DNA from: DASZZZ01 sp036260375
Lineage (GTDB): Bacteria > Actinomycetota > CADDZG01 > WHSQ01
Reading direction: 5' to 3'
Assembly: GCA_036260375.1 (NCBI GenBank)
Contig: DASZZZ010000124.1
Coordinates: 1-17,652 of the forward strand
DNA length: 17,652 nucleotides
The translations under genes were made by a program, and so were the position numbers. The notes under the pieces were generated by a model. That model saw nothing but the letters and a program-made list of their open reading frames with translations, was not told where the DNA came from and ran no database searches. Position 1 is the first letter of the stretch, and every line of letters starts with the position of its first letter. Shown here one piece after another: positions 1 to 6,573 of this stretch.

Positions 1-1
1 G

Positions 2-541
2 CTCGAGCGCCGCATCGCCGAGCTCGAGGCGGCGGCGGCCCCCGGTACGCCGGCCCCCGCGCCCGCGCCGGCGCGGCGCGCTCCGCGCCCGCGCCGCCCG
101 CTGCGGGTCCCGAAGGGCCGCTTCGAGGACGACCCCGCGACGCTGGAGGCGTGGCTCGACCGGCGCAGCGTCCACCTGCTGGTCGACGGCTACAACGTCT
201 CCAAGGCCGAGGGCGGCTTCGGCGCGCTCGAGCTGACCGAGCAGCGCGAGCGCGTGGTCGACGCGGTGTCGCGCCTCGCGCGCCGCTTCGACGTCCCGGC
301 GACGGTCGTGTTCGACGGCTCGGACGTGGGCCCGGCGCCGCGCCGGCGCCCGCGCTCGCCGGTCCGGGTCGAGTACTCGCGCGCCGACGAGACCGCCGAC
401 GACCACCTCGTGGCGCTGCTCGAGCGCCTGCCGCCGGATCCCGTCGTCGTCGTCACCGACGACCGTGAGCTGCGCGCCCGCGCCGCGACGGGCGGCGCGA
501 CGGTCGCCGCCACGCGCCAGCTCCTCGCGCTCGCCCGCTAG
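2..541 (+). CDS. NYN domain protein, YacP/Rae1-like ribonuclease (5' end outside window)
   Basis: The open frame enters from the left edge (codons begin at base 2) and stops at TAG 539-541, leaving 179 residues. It begins with a short charged helix (LERRIAELE), possibly a coiled-coil end, then a Pro/Ala/Arg linker. The NYN fold follows from about residue 60: LLVDGYNV, then VVFDGSDV, then SRADETADDHL, then VVVTDDRELR. These acidic blocks match the YacP-like NYN family (PF05991), PIN-like metal-dependent ribonucleases; Bacillus Rae1 is the best-known member. The Asp residues in DGYN, FDGS, ADETAD and TDDRE would form the metal site. The RNA target cannot be read from the sequence. The family assignment is firm; the upstream part of the protein is not visible. 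Confidence 0.85.
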   Translation, partial: LERRIAELEAAAAPGTPAPAPAPARRAPRPRRPLRVPKGRFEDDPATLEAWLDRRSVHLLVDGYNVSKAEGGFGALELTEQRERVVDAVSRLARRFDVPATVVFDGSDVGPAPRRRPRSPVRVEYSRADETADDHLVALLERLPPDPVVVVTDDRELRARAATGGATVAATRQLLALAR

Positions 542-596
542 CCGGCGGCCGGCCGGATCGGCGGCGGGCGCCGGCGAAACCGTCGCACCCCGTCGC

Positions 597-602
597 TACG
601 GT
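597..602 (+). promoter_or_regulatory. Possible -10 hexamer TACGGT upstream of the four-Cys gene
   Basis: TACGGT fits the actinobacterial TANNNT pattern and lies in the short gap after the NYN gene, about 60 bases before the GTG at 663. No convincing -35 was found. A GGAGGAGG Shine-Dalgarno run at 651-658 lies four bases before that GTG and supports the start. Confidence 0.3.
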
Positions 603-662
603 TGGCTCGACGACACGACGACGACCGGCGCGGGGCGCCGCAGAGCCGGCGGAGGAGGGACC

Positions 663-926
663 GTGAGGATCGACTGCAGCACGTGCGAGATGTACCGCTC
701 GGCCCACTGCGACGACTGCCTCGTCACGGTGATGCTGAGGCCGCCCTCGGACGAGGTCGAGATCGACGACGACCTCGGCGACGGGCTCGACGCCCTCGCC
801 GGCGCCGGCCTGGTCCCGGTGCTGCGGTTCCGGCCGCGCCGCGACCCGGACGCCGACGGCGCCGCGGCGGCGGAGGATCGCGCCGCGGAGCCGGAGACGG
901 CGCGCGGCCGTAGGCTCGGTGCGTGA
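663..926 (+). CDS. Small four-cysteine protein, unknown function
   Basis: An 87-residue protein starting at GTG 663, chosen for the strong GGAGGAGG ribosome-binding site four bases upstream. The N-terminus carries C5-x2-C8-x7-C16-x2-C19, a zinc-ribbon-like or possibly Fe-S-binding spacing. A hydrophobic strand (LVTVML), an acidic stretch (EIDDDLGDGLDALAGAGLVPVLRF) and a disordered Ala/Asp/Glu-rich tail follow. I recall similar small conserved actinobacterial proteins but know no function for them. Its TGA overlaps the GTG of the M48 protease gene by four bases (GTGA), so the two may be translationally coupled. That the protein is made is likely; metal binding is inference from the cysteine spacing. 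Confidence 0.75.
   Translation: MRIDCSTCEMYRSAHCDDCLVTVMLRPPSDEVEIDDDLGDGLDALAGAGLVPVLRFRPRRDPDADGAAAAEDRAAEPETARGRRLGA
911..916 (+). promoter_or_regulatory. -10 hexamer TAGGCT for a leaderless M48 protease transcript
   Basis: TAGGCT at 911-916 is followed by exactly six bases and then the GTG at 923. A TANNNT box at this distance places the transcription start on the first base of the start codon, the usual layout of leaderless actinobacterial mRNAs. It lies inside the end of the preceding small gene. No clear -35 is seen. Confidence 0.55.
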
Positions 927-2176
927 GCACGACCAAGGCCGCGGCTCTCGTCGCGGTCGTCGCGGTGGCGAGCGCGGCCGTCGTCGCGCTCGCGTCGCGC
1001 GCGCCGGCGTCGCTGCGACGCGCCGAGCCCGGCGACGGCGCCACCGACCCGTCGTTGGGCGCGTCGTTCTCCGATGAGCAGGTCGCGCGCCACGGCGCCT
1101 ACCGCGGCCCCTCCTACCTCGCGCTCGGCCTGTCGGTCGCCGTGGAGGCGACCGTGCTCGTCGTGCTGGCGCGGGGTCCGATGGCGCGCGCGGTCGCGGC
1201 GCTCGAGCGGCTCCCCGGGGGCGTCGTCGTCCACGCCGCGCTCGCCGGCGTCCTCGTCGCGCTCGTGCTCGCGCTCGCCGCCGTGCCGCTGGGGTTCGTG
1301 CGCGGCTTCGTCGTCGAGCGCGCGTGGGGCCTGTCGACGCAGGACCTCGCCGGCTGGCTGTCGGACCGCGCCCGCGGCGCGGCGGTCGGCGCGGTGGTGT
1401 CCGCGATCGCCGCGGTCGCGTTCTTCGCCGTCGCGCGCGCGTGGCCGCGCGCGTGGTGGATCGTCGGGTGGGTGGCGTTCAGCGCGCTCACCGCGCTGCT
1501 CGTCTACCTCGCGCCCGTGGTCGTCGCTCCGCTGTTCAACCGCTTCACACCCCTCGAGCAGGGACCTCTGCGCGCCCGCGTCGTCGCGCTCGCGCGCGAC
1601 GCGGGCGTCGACGTCGGCGACGTGCTCGTCGCCGACGCAAGCCGCCGCACGACCGCCGAGAACGCGTACGTCGCCGGTCTGTGGGGCACCAAGCGGATGG
1701 TGCTCTACGACACGCTGGTCGATGCGGGGGACCGGCGCGAGACCGAGTTCGTCGTGGCGCACGAGCTCGGCCACGCGGCCGAGAACCACGTCGCCAAGAA
1801 CGTCGCCGCGGCGTCGGCCACGCTGCTCGTGGCGTTCGGCGCGCTCGGGTGGCTCGCGACGAGGCGGGGGCCGTGGGCGTGGGCCGGGGCGTCGGGCGTC
1901 GCCGACCTGCGCGCGATCCCGGTGCTCCTGCTGTTCGCGCTCGCGGGGACGCTGCTGGCGATGCCGCTCGAGAACTGGGTGTCGCGCCGCTTCGAGGCGC
2001 GCGCCGACACGATCGCGATCGAGCTGACCGGCGACCCGGACACGGCCGTGCGGGTCTTCCGGCGGCTCGCGTTCGCCAACCTCGCGGATCTGCGTCCGCC
2101 CCCGGCGGCGGTGTGGGCGCTCTACACGCATCCGCCGATCCCGGACCGCATTCGCGCCGCGACGTCGCCGCGTTAG
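923..2176 (+). CDS. M48 family CAAX-type (Ste24-like) membrane metalloprotease
   Basis: 417 residues; a zinc metalloprotease embedded in the cytoplasmic membrane. A hydrophobic N-terminus (about 5-27) and further membrane helices (about 64-84, 102-127, 155-172, 178-203) form the Peptidase_M48_N region, with the family blocks AWGLSTQDLAGWLSD and APLFNRFTPLEQGPLR. The catalytic motif HELGH is at 280-284, with His280 and His284 as zinc ligands and Glu281 as the base. The third ligand is Glu358 in SRRFEARAD. Two more membrane helices flank it, and the C-terminus ends in THPPIPDRIR, typical of the family. Bacterial homologues process or degrade membrane proteins; prenyl-protein cleavage itself is not expected in bacteria. 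The GTG start fits both the overlap with the upstream gene and the -10 six bases before it. The TAG stop is part of the next promoter. Confidence 0.9.
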   Translation: MSTTKAAALVAVVAVASAAVVALASRAPASLRRAEPGDGATDPSLGASFSDEQVARHGAYRGPSYLALGLSVAVEATVLVVLARGPMARAVAALERLPGGVVVHAALAGVLVALVLALAAVPLGFVRGFVVERAWGLSTQDLAGWLSDRARGAAVGAVVSAIAAVAFFAVARAWPRAWWIVGWVAFSALTALLVYLAPVVVAPLFNRFTPLEQGPLRARVVALARDAGVDVGDVLVADASRRTTAENAYVAGLWGTKRMVLYDTLVDAGDRRETEFVVAHELGHAAENHVAKNVAAASATLLVAFGALGWLATRRGPWAWAGASGVADLRAIPVLLLFALAGTLLAMPLENWVSRRFEARADTIAIELTGDPDTAVRVFRRLAFANLADLRPPPAAVWALYTHPPIPDRIRAATSPR

Positions 2177-2179
2177 GCT
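2174..2179 (+). promoter_or_regulatory. -10 hexamer TAGGCT upstream of the acyl-CoA synthetase
   Basis: TAGGCT at 2174-2179 contains the TAG stop of the protease gene. The predicted transcription start is near 2186, giving a leader of about 30 bases to the ATG at 2218, which has GGGAG four bases upstream. It is the same hexamer as at 911-916. A TTG at 2188 is in frame but less likely to be the start. Confidence 0.45.
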
Positions 2180-2217
2180 TGGCGCCGTTGGGCGACGGGG
2201 CGTCGACCGGGAGCCGG

Positions 2218-4068
2218 ATGCGCGCTCGAACGATCGTCGAGAGGTTCCGCCAGCGGGTGGACCGCCACCCCGAGCGCGTCGCGCTCCGGCACCGCCGCGG
2301 CGACGGCTGGATCGACGTCACGTGGGCCGACTACGGCGACGCGGTCGCGCGCGCGGCCGGCGGGCTGCTCGACATGGGCTTCCGCCCCGGGGACCGCGCG
2401 TGCGTGCTGGCGCGCAACCGTCCGGAGTGGCACTTCGCCGACGTCGCGGCGATGTCGGCCGGCGGCGCGGTCGCGCCGATCTACACGTCGAGCGCTCCGG
2501 CGCAGGTCGTCTACGTCGCGCGGCACTCCAGGGCCAAGGTCGCGTTCGTCGACGACGCCGCCGCGGCCGCCGCGCTGCTCGACGCGCGCGCGGATCTTCC
2601 GCACCTCGAACGCGTCGTGCTCTTCGACGGTCCGGCGGGCGACGACGCCCTCGTCACGACGTGGGACGATCTGCTCGCGGCCGGTGACGGCGTGCCGCGC
2701 GCGCGCGTCGACGACGCCGCGCCGGCCCCCGGCGACGTCGCGACGATCGTCTACACCGCCGGCACGACCGGTCCGCCGAAGGGCGTCGTGTTGACGCACG
2801 CGAACGTGTGGTGGACGTGCACCCACTCCGAGGAGCACATCCCGATCTCCGACGCGGAGAGCGCGCGCGCCCTGTCGTACCTGCCGCTCGCGCACATCGC
2901 CGAGCGGATGATCTCCCACTTCCTGCAGATCTACTACGGCACGCAGACGTGGTTCGCGCGCTCGTTCGACACCGTCGACGAAGACCTGCTCGAGTGCCGC
3001 CCGACGTACTTCTTCGGTGTCCCGCGCGTGTGGGAGAAGTTCCACGACGCGCTGCGCGCCAAGATCGACGTGCGCGATCCGTCCGACCGCAAGATGCAGC
3101 TCGTCCCGCGCGCGCTCGGGCTCGGTGCGCAGATCGTCGAGGCGGAGCAGGACGCCGTGCGTCTCGGGGGGCTGCTCGCCGACGCGCGCGTGCCGCTCAA
3201 GACGCGCGTCGAGCACGCGTTCCTCGACCGGCTAGCGCTGCACGAGCTGCGCGCCGCGCTCGGGCTCGACGAGTGCCGCCTCGCGGTGTCGGGAGCCGCG
3301 CCGATCAATCCCGACGTCGTGCGCTTCTTCCACTCGATCGGGATCAAGATCGCCGAGGGCTACGGACAGTCCGAGGGCTGCGGTCCGACGACGTGGAACC
3401 CGCCCGACGCCGTGAGGATCGGGACCGTCGGGACCGCGCTCCCGGGCGTCGAGCTGACGACCGCCGAAGACGACGAGATCCTCGTGCGCGGCGGCAACGT
3501 CACGCCGGGATACCTCGACGACGACGACGCGACCGCGGCGTTGATCGACTCCGAGGGATGGATGCACACCGGCGACCTCGGGCATCTCGACGAGCACGGA
3601 TACCTGCGCATCACCGGCCGCAAGAAGGACCTCATCGTCACCGCCGCCGGCAAGAACGTGGCGCCGCAGGAGATCGAGGGGCGTATCGAGGCGCTTCCGC
3701 TGGTGACACAGGCAGTCGTCGTCGGCGACGGCCGTCCGTTCCTGTGCGCGCTCGTCACGCTCGACGACGACCACGCGCGCGCGTGGGCGGCGGAGCAGGG
3801 GATCGACGGCGACCTCCCCGCGATCGTCGGCCACGAGCGCACGCTCAAGGAGATCGAGGCCGGGATCGAAGACGTCAACCGCGGCCTCGCCGGGCCCGAG
3901 CGCGTCAAGAAGGTGCGCGTGCTCGAACGCGGCTTCCTCGAGACGGCCGACGAGGTCACGCCCACGCAGCGCGTGCGGCGCGCGCGCGTGCACGAGGCGT
4001 ACGCGGGCGTGCTCGAGGAGCTCTACGGCGACTCGCCGGCGATCGCGCCCGCCGCGGGCGCGGACTAG
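2218..4068 (+). CDS. Long-chain fatty acyl-CoA synthetase (AMP-forming), FadD15/FAA1-like
   Basis: 616 residues, a usual length for COG1022 long-chain acyl-CoA ligases, which activate fatty acids via an acyl-AMP intermediate. The P-loop YTAGTTGPPKGV is at 179-190, with Ala where Ser is common. The A5 motif GYGQSEGCGPTT is at 381-392, HTGD at 450-453, and GRKKDLIVTAAGKNVAPQEIE starts at 467. ATG 2218 is chosen for the GGGAG four bases upstream and the domain start just after it. One oddity: the C-terminal A10 motif reads TPTQRVRRAR, so the Lys that normally contacts the acyl-adenylate is Arg585. The family is certain; chain-length preference and full adenylation activity are not. It appears to have its own promoter; no lipid-pathway gene adjoins it. 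Confidence 0.9.
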   Translation: MRARTIVERFRQRVDRHPERVALRHRRGDGWIDVTWADYGDAVARAAGGLLDMGFRPGDRACVLARNRPEWHFADVAAMSAGGAVAPIYTSSAPAQVVYVARHSRAKVAFVDDAAAAAALLDARADLPHLERVVLFDGPAGDDALVTTWDDLLAAGDGVPRARVDDAAPAPGDVATIVYTAGTTGPPKGVVLTHANVWWTCTHSEEHIPISDAESARALSYLPLAHIAERMISHFLQIYYGTQTWFARSFDTVDEDLLECRPTYFFGVPRVWEKFHDALRAKIDVRDPSDRKMQLVPRALGLGAQIVEAEQDAVRLGGLLADARVPLKTRVEHAFLDRLALHELRAALGLDECRLAVSGAAPINPDVVRFFHSIGIKIAEGYGQSEGCGPTTWNPPDAVRIGTVGTALPGVELTTAEDDEILVRGGNVTPGYLDDDDATAALIDSEGWMHTGDLGHLDEHGYLRITGRKKDLIVTAAGKNVAPQEIEGRIEALPLVTQAVVVGDGRPFLCALVTLDDDHARAWAAEQGIDGDLPAIVGHERTLKEIEAGIEDVNRGLAGPERVKKVRVLERGFLETADEVTPTQRVRRARVHEAYAGVLEELYGDSPAIAPAAGAD

Positions 4069-4082
4069 TCCGTCGGGACCAC

Positions 4083-4107
4083 GCCGGGCTCCCTCCTCGC
4101 GCCCGGC
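4083..4107 (+). terminator. Possible GC-rich hairpin terminator after the acyl-CoA synthetase
   Basis: GCCGGGC at 4083-4089 and GCCCGGC at 4101-4107 form a perfect 7-bp stem with an 11-base loop, 14 bases after the stop codon. There is no T-tract, so it is at best the U-less hairpin type seen in high-GC actinobacteria. Confidence 0.3.
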
Positions 4108-4136
4108 CCGGGCCATGCGCGTTCTCGGCCGGGGGC

Positions 4137-4147
4137 GGTGAATCACC
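4137..4147 (+). promoter_or_regulatory. Possible operator GGTGAATCACC
   Basis: An 11-base inverted repeat (arms GGTGA and TCACC, centre A) in a slightly more AT-rich part of the gap before the signalling operon. Its place is right for an operator or promoter-proximal site, but no known regulator motif is recognised and short repeats arise by chance. Confidence 0.2.
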
Positions 4148-4198
4148 CGACCAAGCTCTCAACCCGTCGCGCCGTGTGAACGATGATGTCGGCGACGG

Positions 4199-4222
4199 GG
4201 CACGGCGGGGTGCCGCCGTGCC
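4199..4222 (+). promoter_or_regulatory. Perfect 10-bp hairpin in the leader of the signalling operon
   Basis: GGCACGGCGG at 4199-4208 is the exact reverse complement of CCGCCGTGCC at 4213-4222, with a GGTG loop. The hairpin ends 12 bases before GTG 4235 and 18 before ATG 4241. No T-tract follows. It could be a GC-rich terminator of upstream transcription or a leader structure affecting translation of the first operon gene. Confidence 0.4.
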
Positions 4223-4240
4223 GACGCTTGGCCAGTGGGG

Positions 4241-4807
4241 ATGCGAGTGGAAGCTGCAACGGGAACGGCGGCGAACGCCGTCATCATGGCTGCATACCTG
4301 GCGGTGTCCGCCACGATCGCACGCTCCCTCGTCGTCACGGGGCAGCTGCGCGGCAACCGGCTGGGGGCCGCGACCGCGGCGATCTTCCTGACGTGCGGGC
4401 TGGGACACGGGGCTCACGCGCTTCATCTCGCGACCGCGGCGTCGCATCACGCCGCCGGCTACGACTGGCACATCGGCGTCGTCGACGTCGTCACGGCGGG
4501 CGTCGGGATCTGGTACTGGTCCCTCCGGTCGAGCTACGGCGCGCTCCTGGCGCGCTCGACGTTGTTCGACGATCTCTCTGAACGGCGTCGCAGCGCGATG
4601 GAGATCAACGACGACGTCGTGCAGGGCCTCGCGCTCGCGAAGCACGCCCTCGCCCGTGGCGACGACGCGCTGGCGCACCAGGCGATCTGCGAATCGCTCG
4701 ACGCGGCGACGCGCATCGCGGGCGATCTGCTCCACGACGTACCCGCCGGCGACAGCTTCGTGCGTGCGAAGGCGTCGGAGCTCGTCGCGACGCGGGAGCG
4801 CTCGTGA
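4241..4807 (+). CDS. Three-helix membrane protein, ETR1-like sensor domain plus degenerate kinase dimerisation helix
   Basis: 188 residues from ATG 4241; GTG 4235 is the alternative and neither has a good Shine-Dalgarno. Membrane helices lie at about 13-32, 41-65 and 79-96. Helix 2 is His-rich with CGLGH at 52-56, and more His at 59, 62, 69, 70 and 77. The distances Tyr19-Cys52-His56 equal Tyr32-Cys65-His69 of plant ETR1, and DVVTAGVG (82-89) resembles KVLTAVVS of ETR1 helix 3. Cys65 and His69 of ETR1 bind the copper that holds ethylene; the ETR1 Asp25 position is Asn12 here. After a charged linker, MEINDDVVQGLALAKHAL (120-137) looks like a HisKA_3-type H-box with Asn123 replacing His. No ATPase domain follows. 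The TGA overlaps the next GTG. The ETR1 likeness was read by eye. Confidence 0.75.
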   Translation: MRVEAATGTAANAVIMAAYLAVSATIARSLVVTGQLRGNRLGAATAAIFLTCGLGHGAHALHLATAASHHAAGYDWHIGVVDVVTAGVGIWYWSLRSSYGALLARSTLFDDLSERRRSAMEINDDVVQGLALAKHALARGDDALAHQAICESLDAATRIAGDLLHDVPAGDSFVRAKASELVATRERS

Positions 4808-6573
4808 CGAGCGGCCCGCGCAGCGTCGTCATCGCCGACGACGTCGCCGCGATGCGAATGCTGCTCCGAACGACGCTCGAGGACGACGGCCGCTTCGAGG
4901 TCGTCGCCGAGGCCGGCGACGGACGCGCCGCCCTCGACGCGGCGAGCGCCGTGCGCCCCGACGTGATGGTGCTCGACGTCGCGATGCCGGTGATGGACGG
5001 GCTGGAGGTCCTCGCGGAGCTCGAGCGCGCCGGCGTCGGAACGAAGGTGCTGGTGCTGTCGGGATTCGCCGCCGATGCGATGGAGGCGCGTGCGGTCGCT
5101 CGGGGGGCGCACGCCTTCCTGCACAAGAGCACGCCGCTCGGCGAGGTCGCCGCCGCGCTGGCGCGACTGTGCGACGCCGCGCCCGCCGGCGCCGCGGTCG
5201 TCGACGTGCGCGCGTCCTCGGACGCGGAGGCGTCGCAGACGGGCGTCGAGCGCGCCACGCCCGCCACGGAGGCGTCGCGACGCGCCGACGGCGCGCGCCC
5301 GAAGGGCTCGGCGGCGCGCCGCGCGCGCGCCGGCGACGACGCGCCGAGGCAGGACGTGCTGGCGCTGCTGAGCATGGTGGCGACCGCGGCCAACGAGACG
5401 GAGTCGCTCGAGGACGTCCTCGAGCTCACGCTCGGTCGCGTGTGCCGCTGGGGCGGCTGGGCGGTCGGGACCGCGTACGTCGCACGCGACGGGGGCCGCC
5501 TCGAGGCGAGCGGCGTATGGCACGTCGACGACCACGACCGTTTCGACGTCTTCCGGCGCGTGTCCGACGAGCTGACGTTCGAGTCGGGCGTCGGACTGCC
5601 CGGCGAGGTGCTGGAGCGCCGGCGCGCGGTGTGGATCGACGACCTCGACGCGCAGACGTTCCTGCGCTCGGCGGTCGCGCGCCAGGCGGGGCTGCGGTGC
5701 GCGCTCGCGTTCCCGATACTCGCCGGTCGCGACATCGCAGGCGTGGTCGAGCTGTTCGGGGACGAGCGCGCCGAGCCCGACGACGACGTCGTCGAGGTCA
5801 TGAGTCAGATCGGCGCCCAGCTCGGGCGTGTCGCGGAGCGACGCGCGTCGAGAGCGGCCCTGGCCGCGAGCGCCGAGGACCTGGCGCGGTCGAACGCCGA
5901 GCTGGAGCAGTTCGCGTACGCGGCGTCGCACGACCTCCAGGAGCCGCTGCGCGTCGCCGCCGGCTACCTCGAGCTCCTCGACCGTCGCCACGGCGCCGAG
6001 ATGGACGACGTCGCGCGCTCCTACGTAGGACACGCGAGCGACGCCGCCAACCGCATGCGCGACTTGATCGCCGATCTCCTGGCGCTGTCGCGCGTCGGGA
6101 CCCGAGGCGGCGCGTTCGAGAACGTGTCGCTCCACGACGTCGCCCGCATCGCGATCGCGAACGTCGACGCGTCGATCCACGACACGAAGGCGCGCGTCAC
6201 GACCGGCGACCTCCCCGTCGTCCGCGGCGACCACGCGCAGCTCGTGCAGCTCCTCCAGAACCTGCTCTCGAACGCGATCAAGTTCCGTCGCGGCGACGAG
6301 GCGCGCGTGCACGTATCGGCGCGCACGTGTGTCGACCGCTGCGTAGTGACCGTCGAGGACGACGGCATCGGCATCGAGGAGCGCTTCGCGGAGCGCGTCT
6401 TCGAGCCGTTCCACCGGCTGCACACCAGCTCGGAGTATCCCGGAACCGGCATGGGACTGGCGATCTGCAGGCGCATCGCCGAGCGCCACGGCGGCGCGAT
6501 CTGGTACGAGCCGAACCCCGGGGGCGGGTCGAGGTTCTCGTTCGCCGTCGCACGCCGCGAGGTCGCGCTATGA
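4804..6573 (+). CDS. REC-GAF-HisKA-HATPase hybrid histidine kinase
   Basis: 589 residues, no membrane segment, so cytoplasmic. Domains in order: REC at 5-125 with acidic Asp12/Asp13, phosphoacceptor Asp58 (VLDVAMP), Ser86 and Lys108; a charged linker; GAF at about 184-345; coiled coil at 346-375; HisKA with His376 in FAYAASHDLQEPLR, the phytochrome-type H-box; HATPase_c with Asn486/Asn490, G1 DDGIGIE at 519-525, FEPFHRLH and G2 GTGMG at 547-551. All catalytic motifs are intact. REC precedes the kinase, so it may take phosphate from another kinase or gate this one. GTG 4804 overlaps the upstream TGA, and the TGA at 6571 overlaps the next ATG, so all three signalling genes are probably translated together. 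The GAF ligand is unknown. Confidence 0.9.
   Translation: MTSGPRSVVIADDVAAMRMLLRTTLEDDGRFEVVAEAGDGRAALDAASAVRPDVMVLDVAMPVMDGLEVLAELERAGVGTKVLVLSGFAADAMEARAVARGAHAFLHKSTPLGEVAAALARLCDAAPAGAAVVDVRASSDAEASQTGVERATPATEASRRADGARPKGSAARRARAGDDAPRQDVLALLSMVATAANETESLEDVLELTLGRVCRWGGWAVGTAYVARDGGRLEASGVWHVDDHDRFDVFRRVSDELTFESGVGLPGEVLERRRAVWIDDLDAQTFLRSAVARQAGLRCALAFPILAGRDIAGVVELFGDERAEPDDDVVEVMSQIGAQLGRVAERRASRAALAASAEDLARSNAELEQFAYAASHDLQEPLRVAAGYLELLDRRHGAEMDDVARSYVGHASDAANRMRDLIADLLALSRVGTRGGAFENVSLHDVARIAIANVDASIHDTKARVTTGDLPVVRGDHAQLVQLLQNLLSNAIKFRRGDEARVHVSARTCVDRCVVTVEDDGIGIEERFAERVFEPFHRLHTSSEYPGTGMGLAICRRIAERHGGAIWYEPNPGGGSRFSFAVARREVAL

Noticed and set aside
2188..2190. TTG as leaderless start of the acyl-CoA synthetase
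   Set aside because: It is in frame but eight bases from the -10 rather than six, and ATG 2218 has a GGGAG and begins right at the domain.
4534..6489. Long minus-strand open frame (651 codons) opposite the kinase gene
   Set aside because: Arg/Glu/Asp/Ala-rich with no domain, lies opposite a gene with intact REC and kinase motifs; an artefact of extreme GC content.
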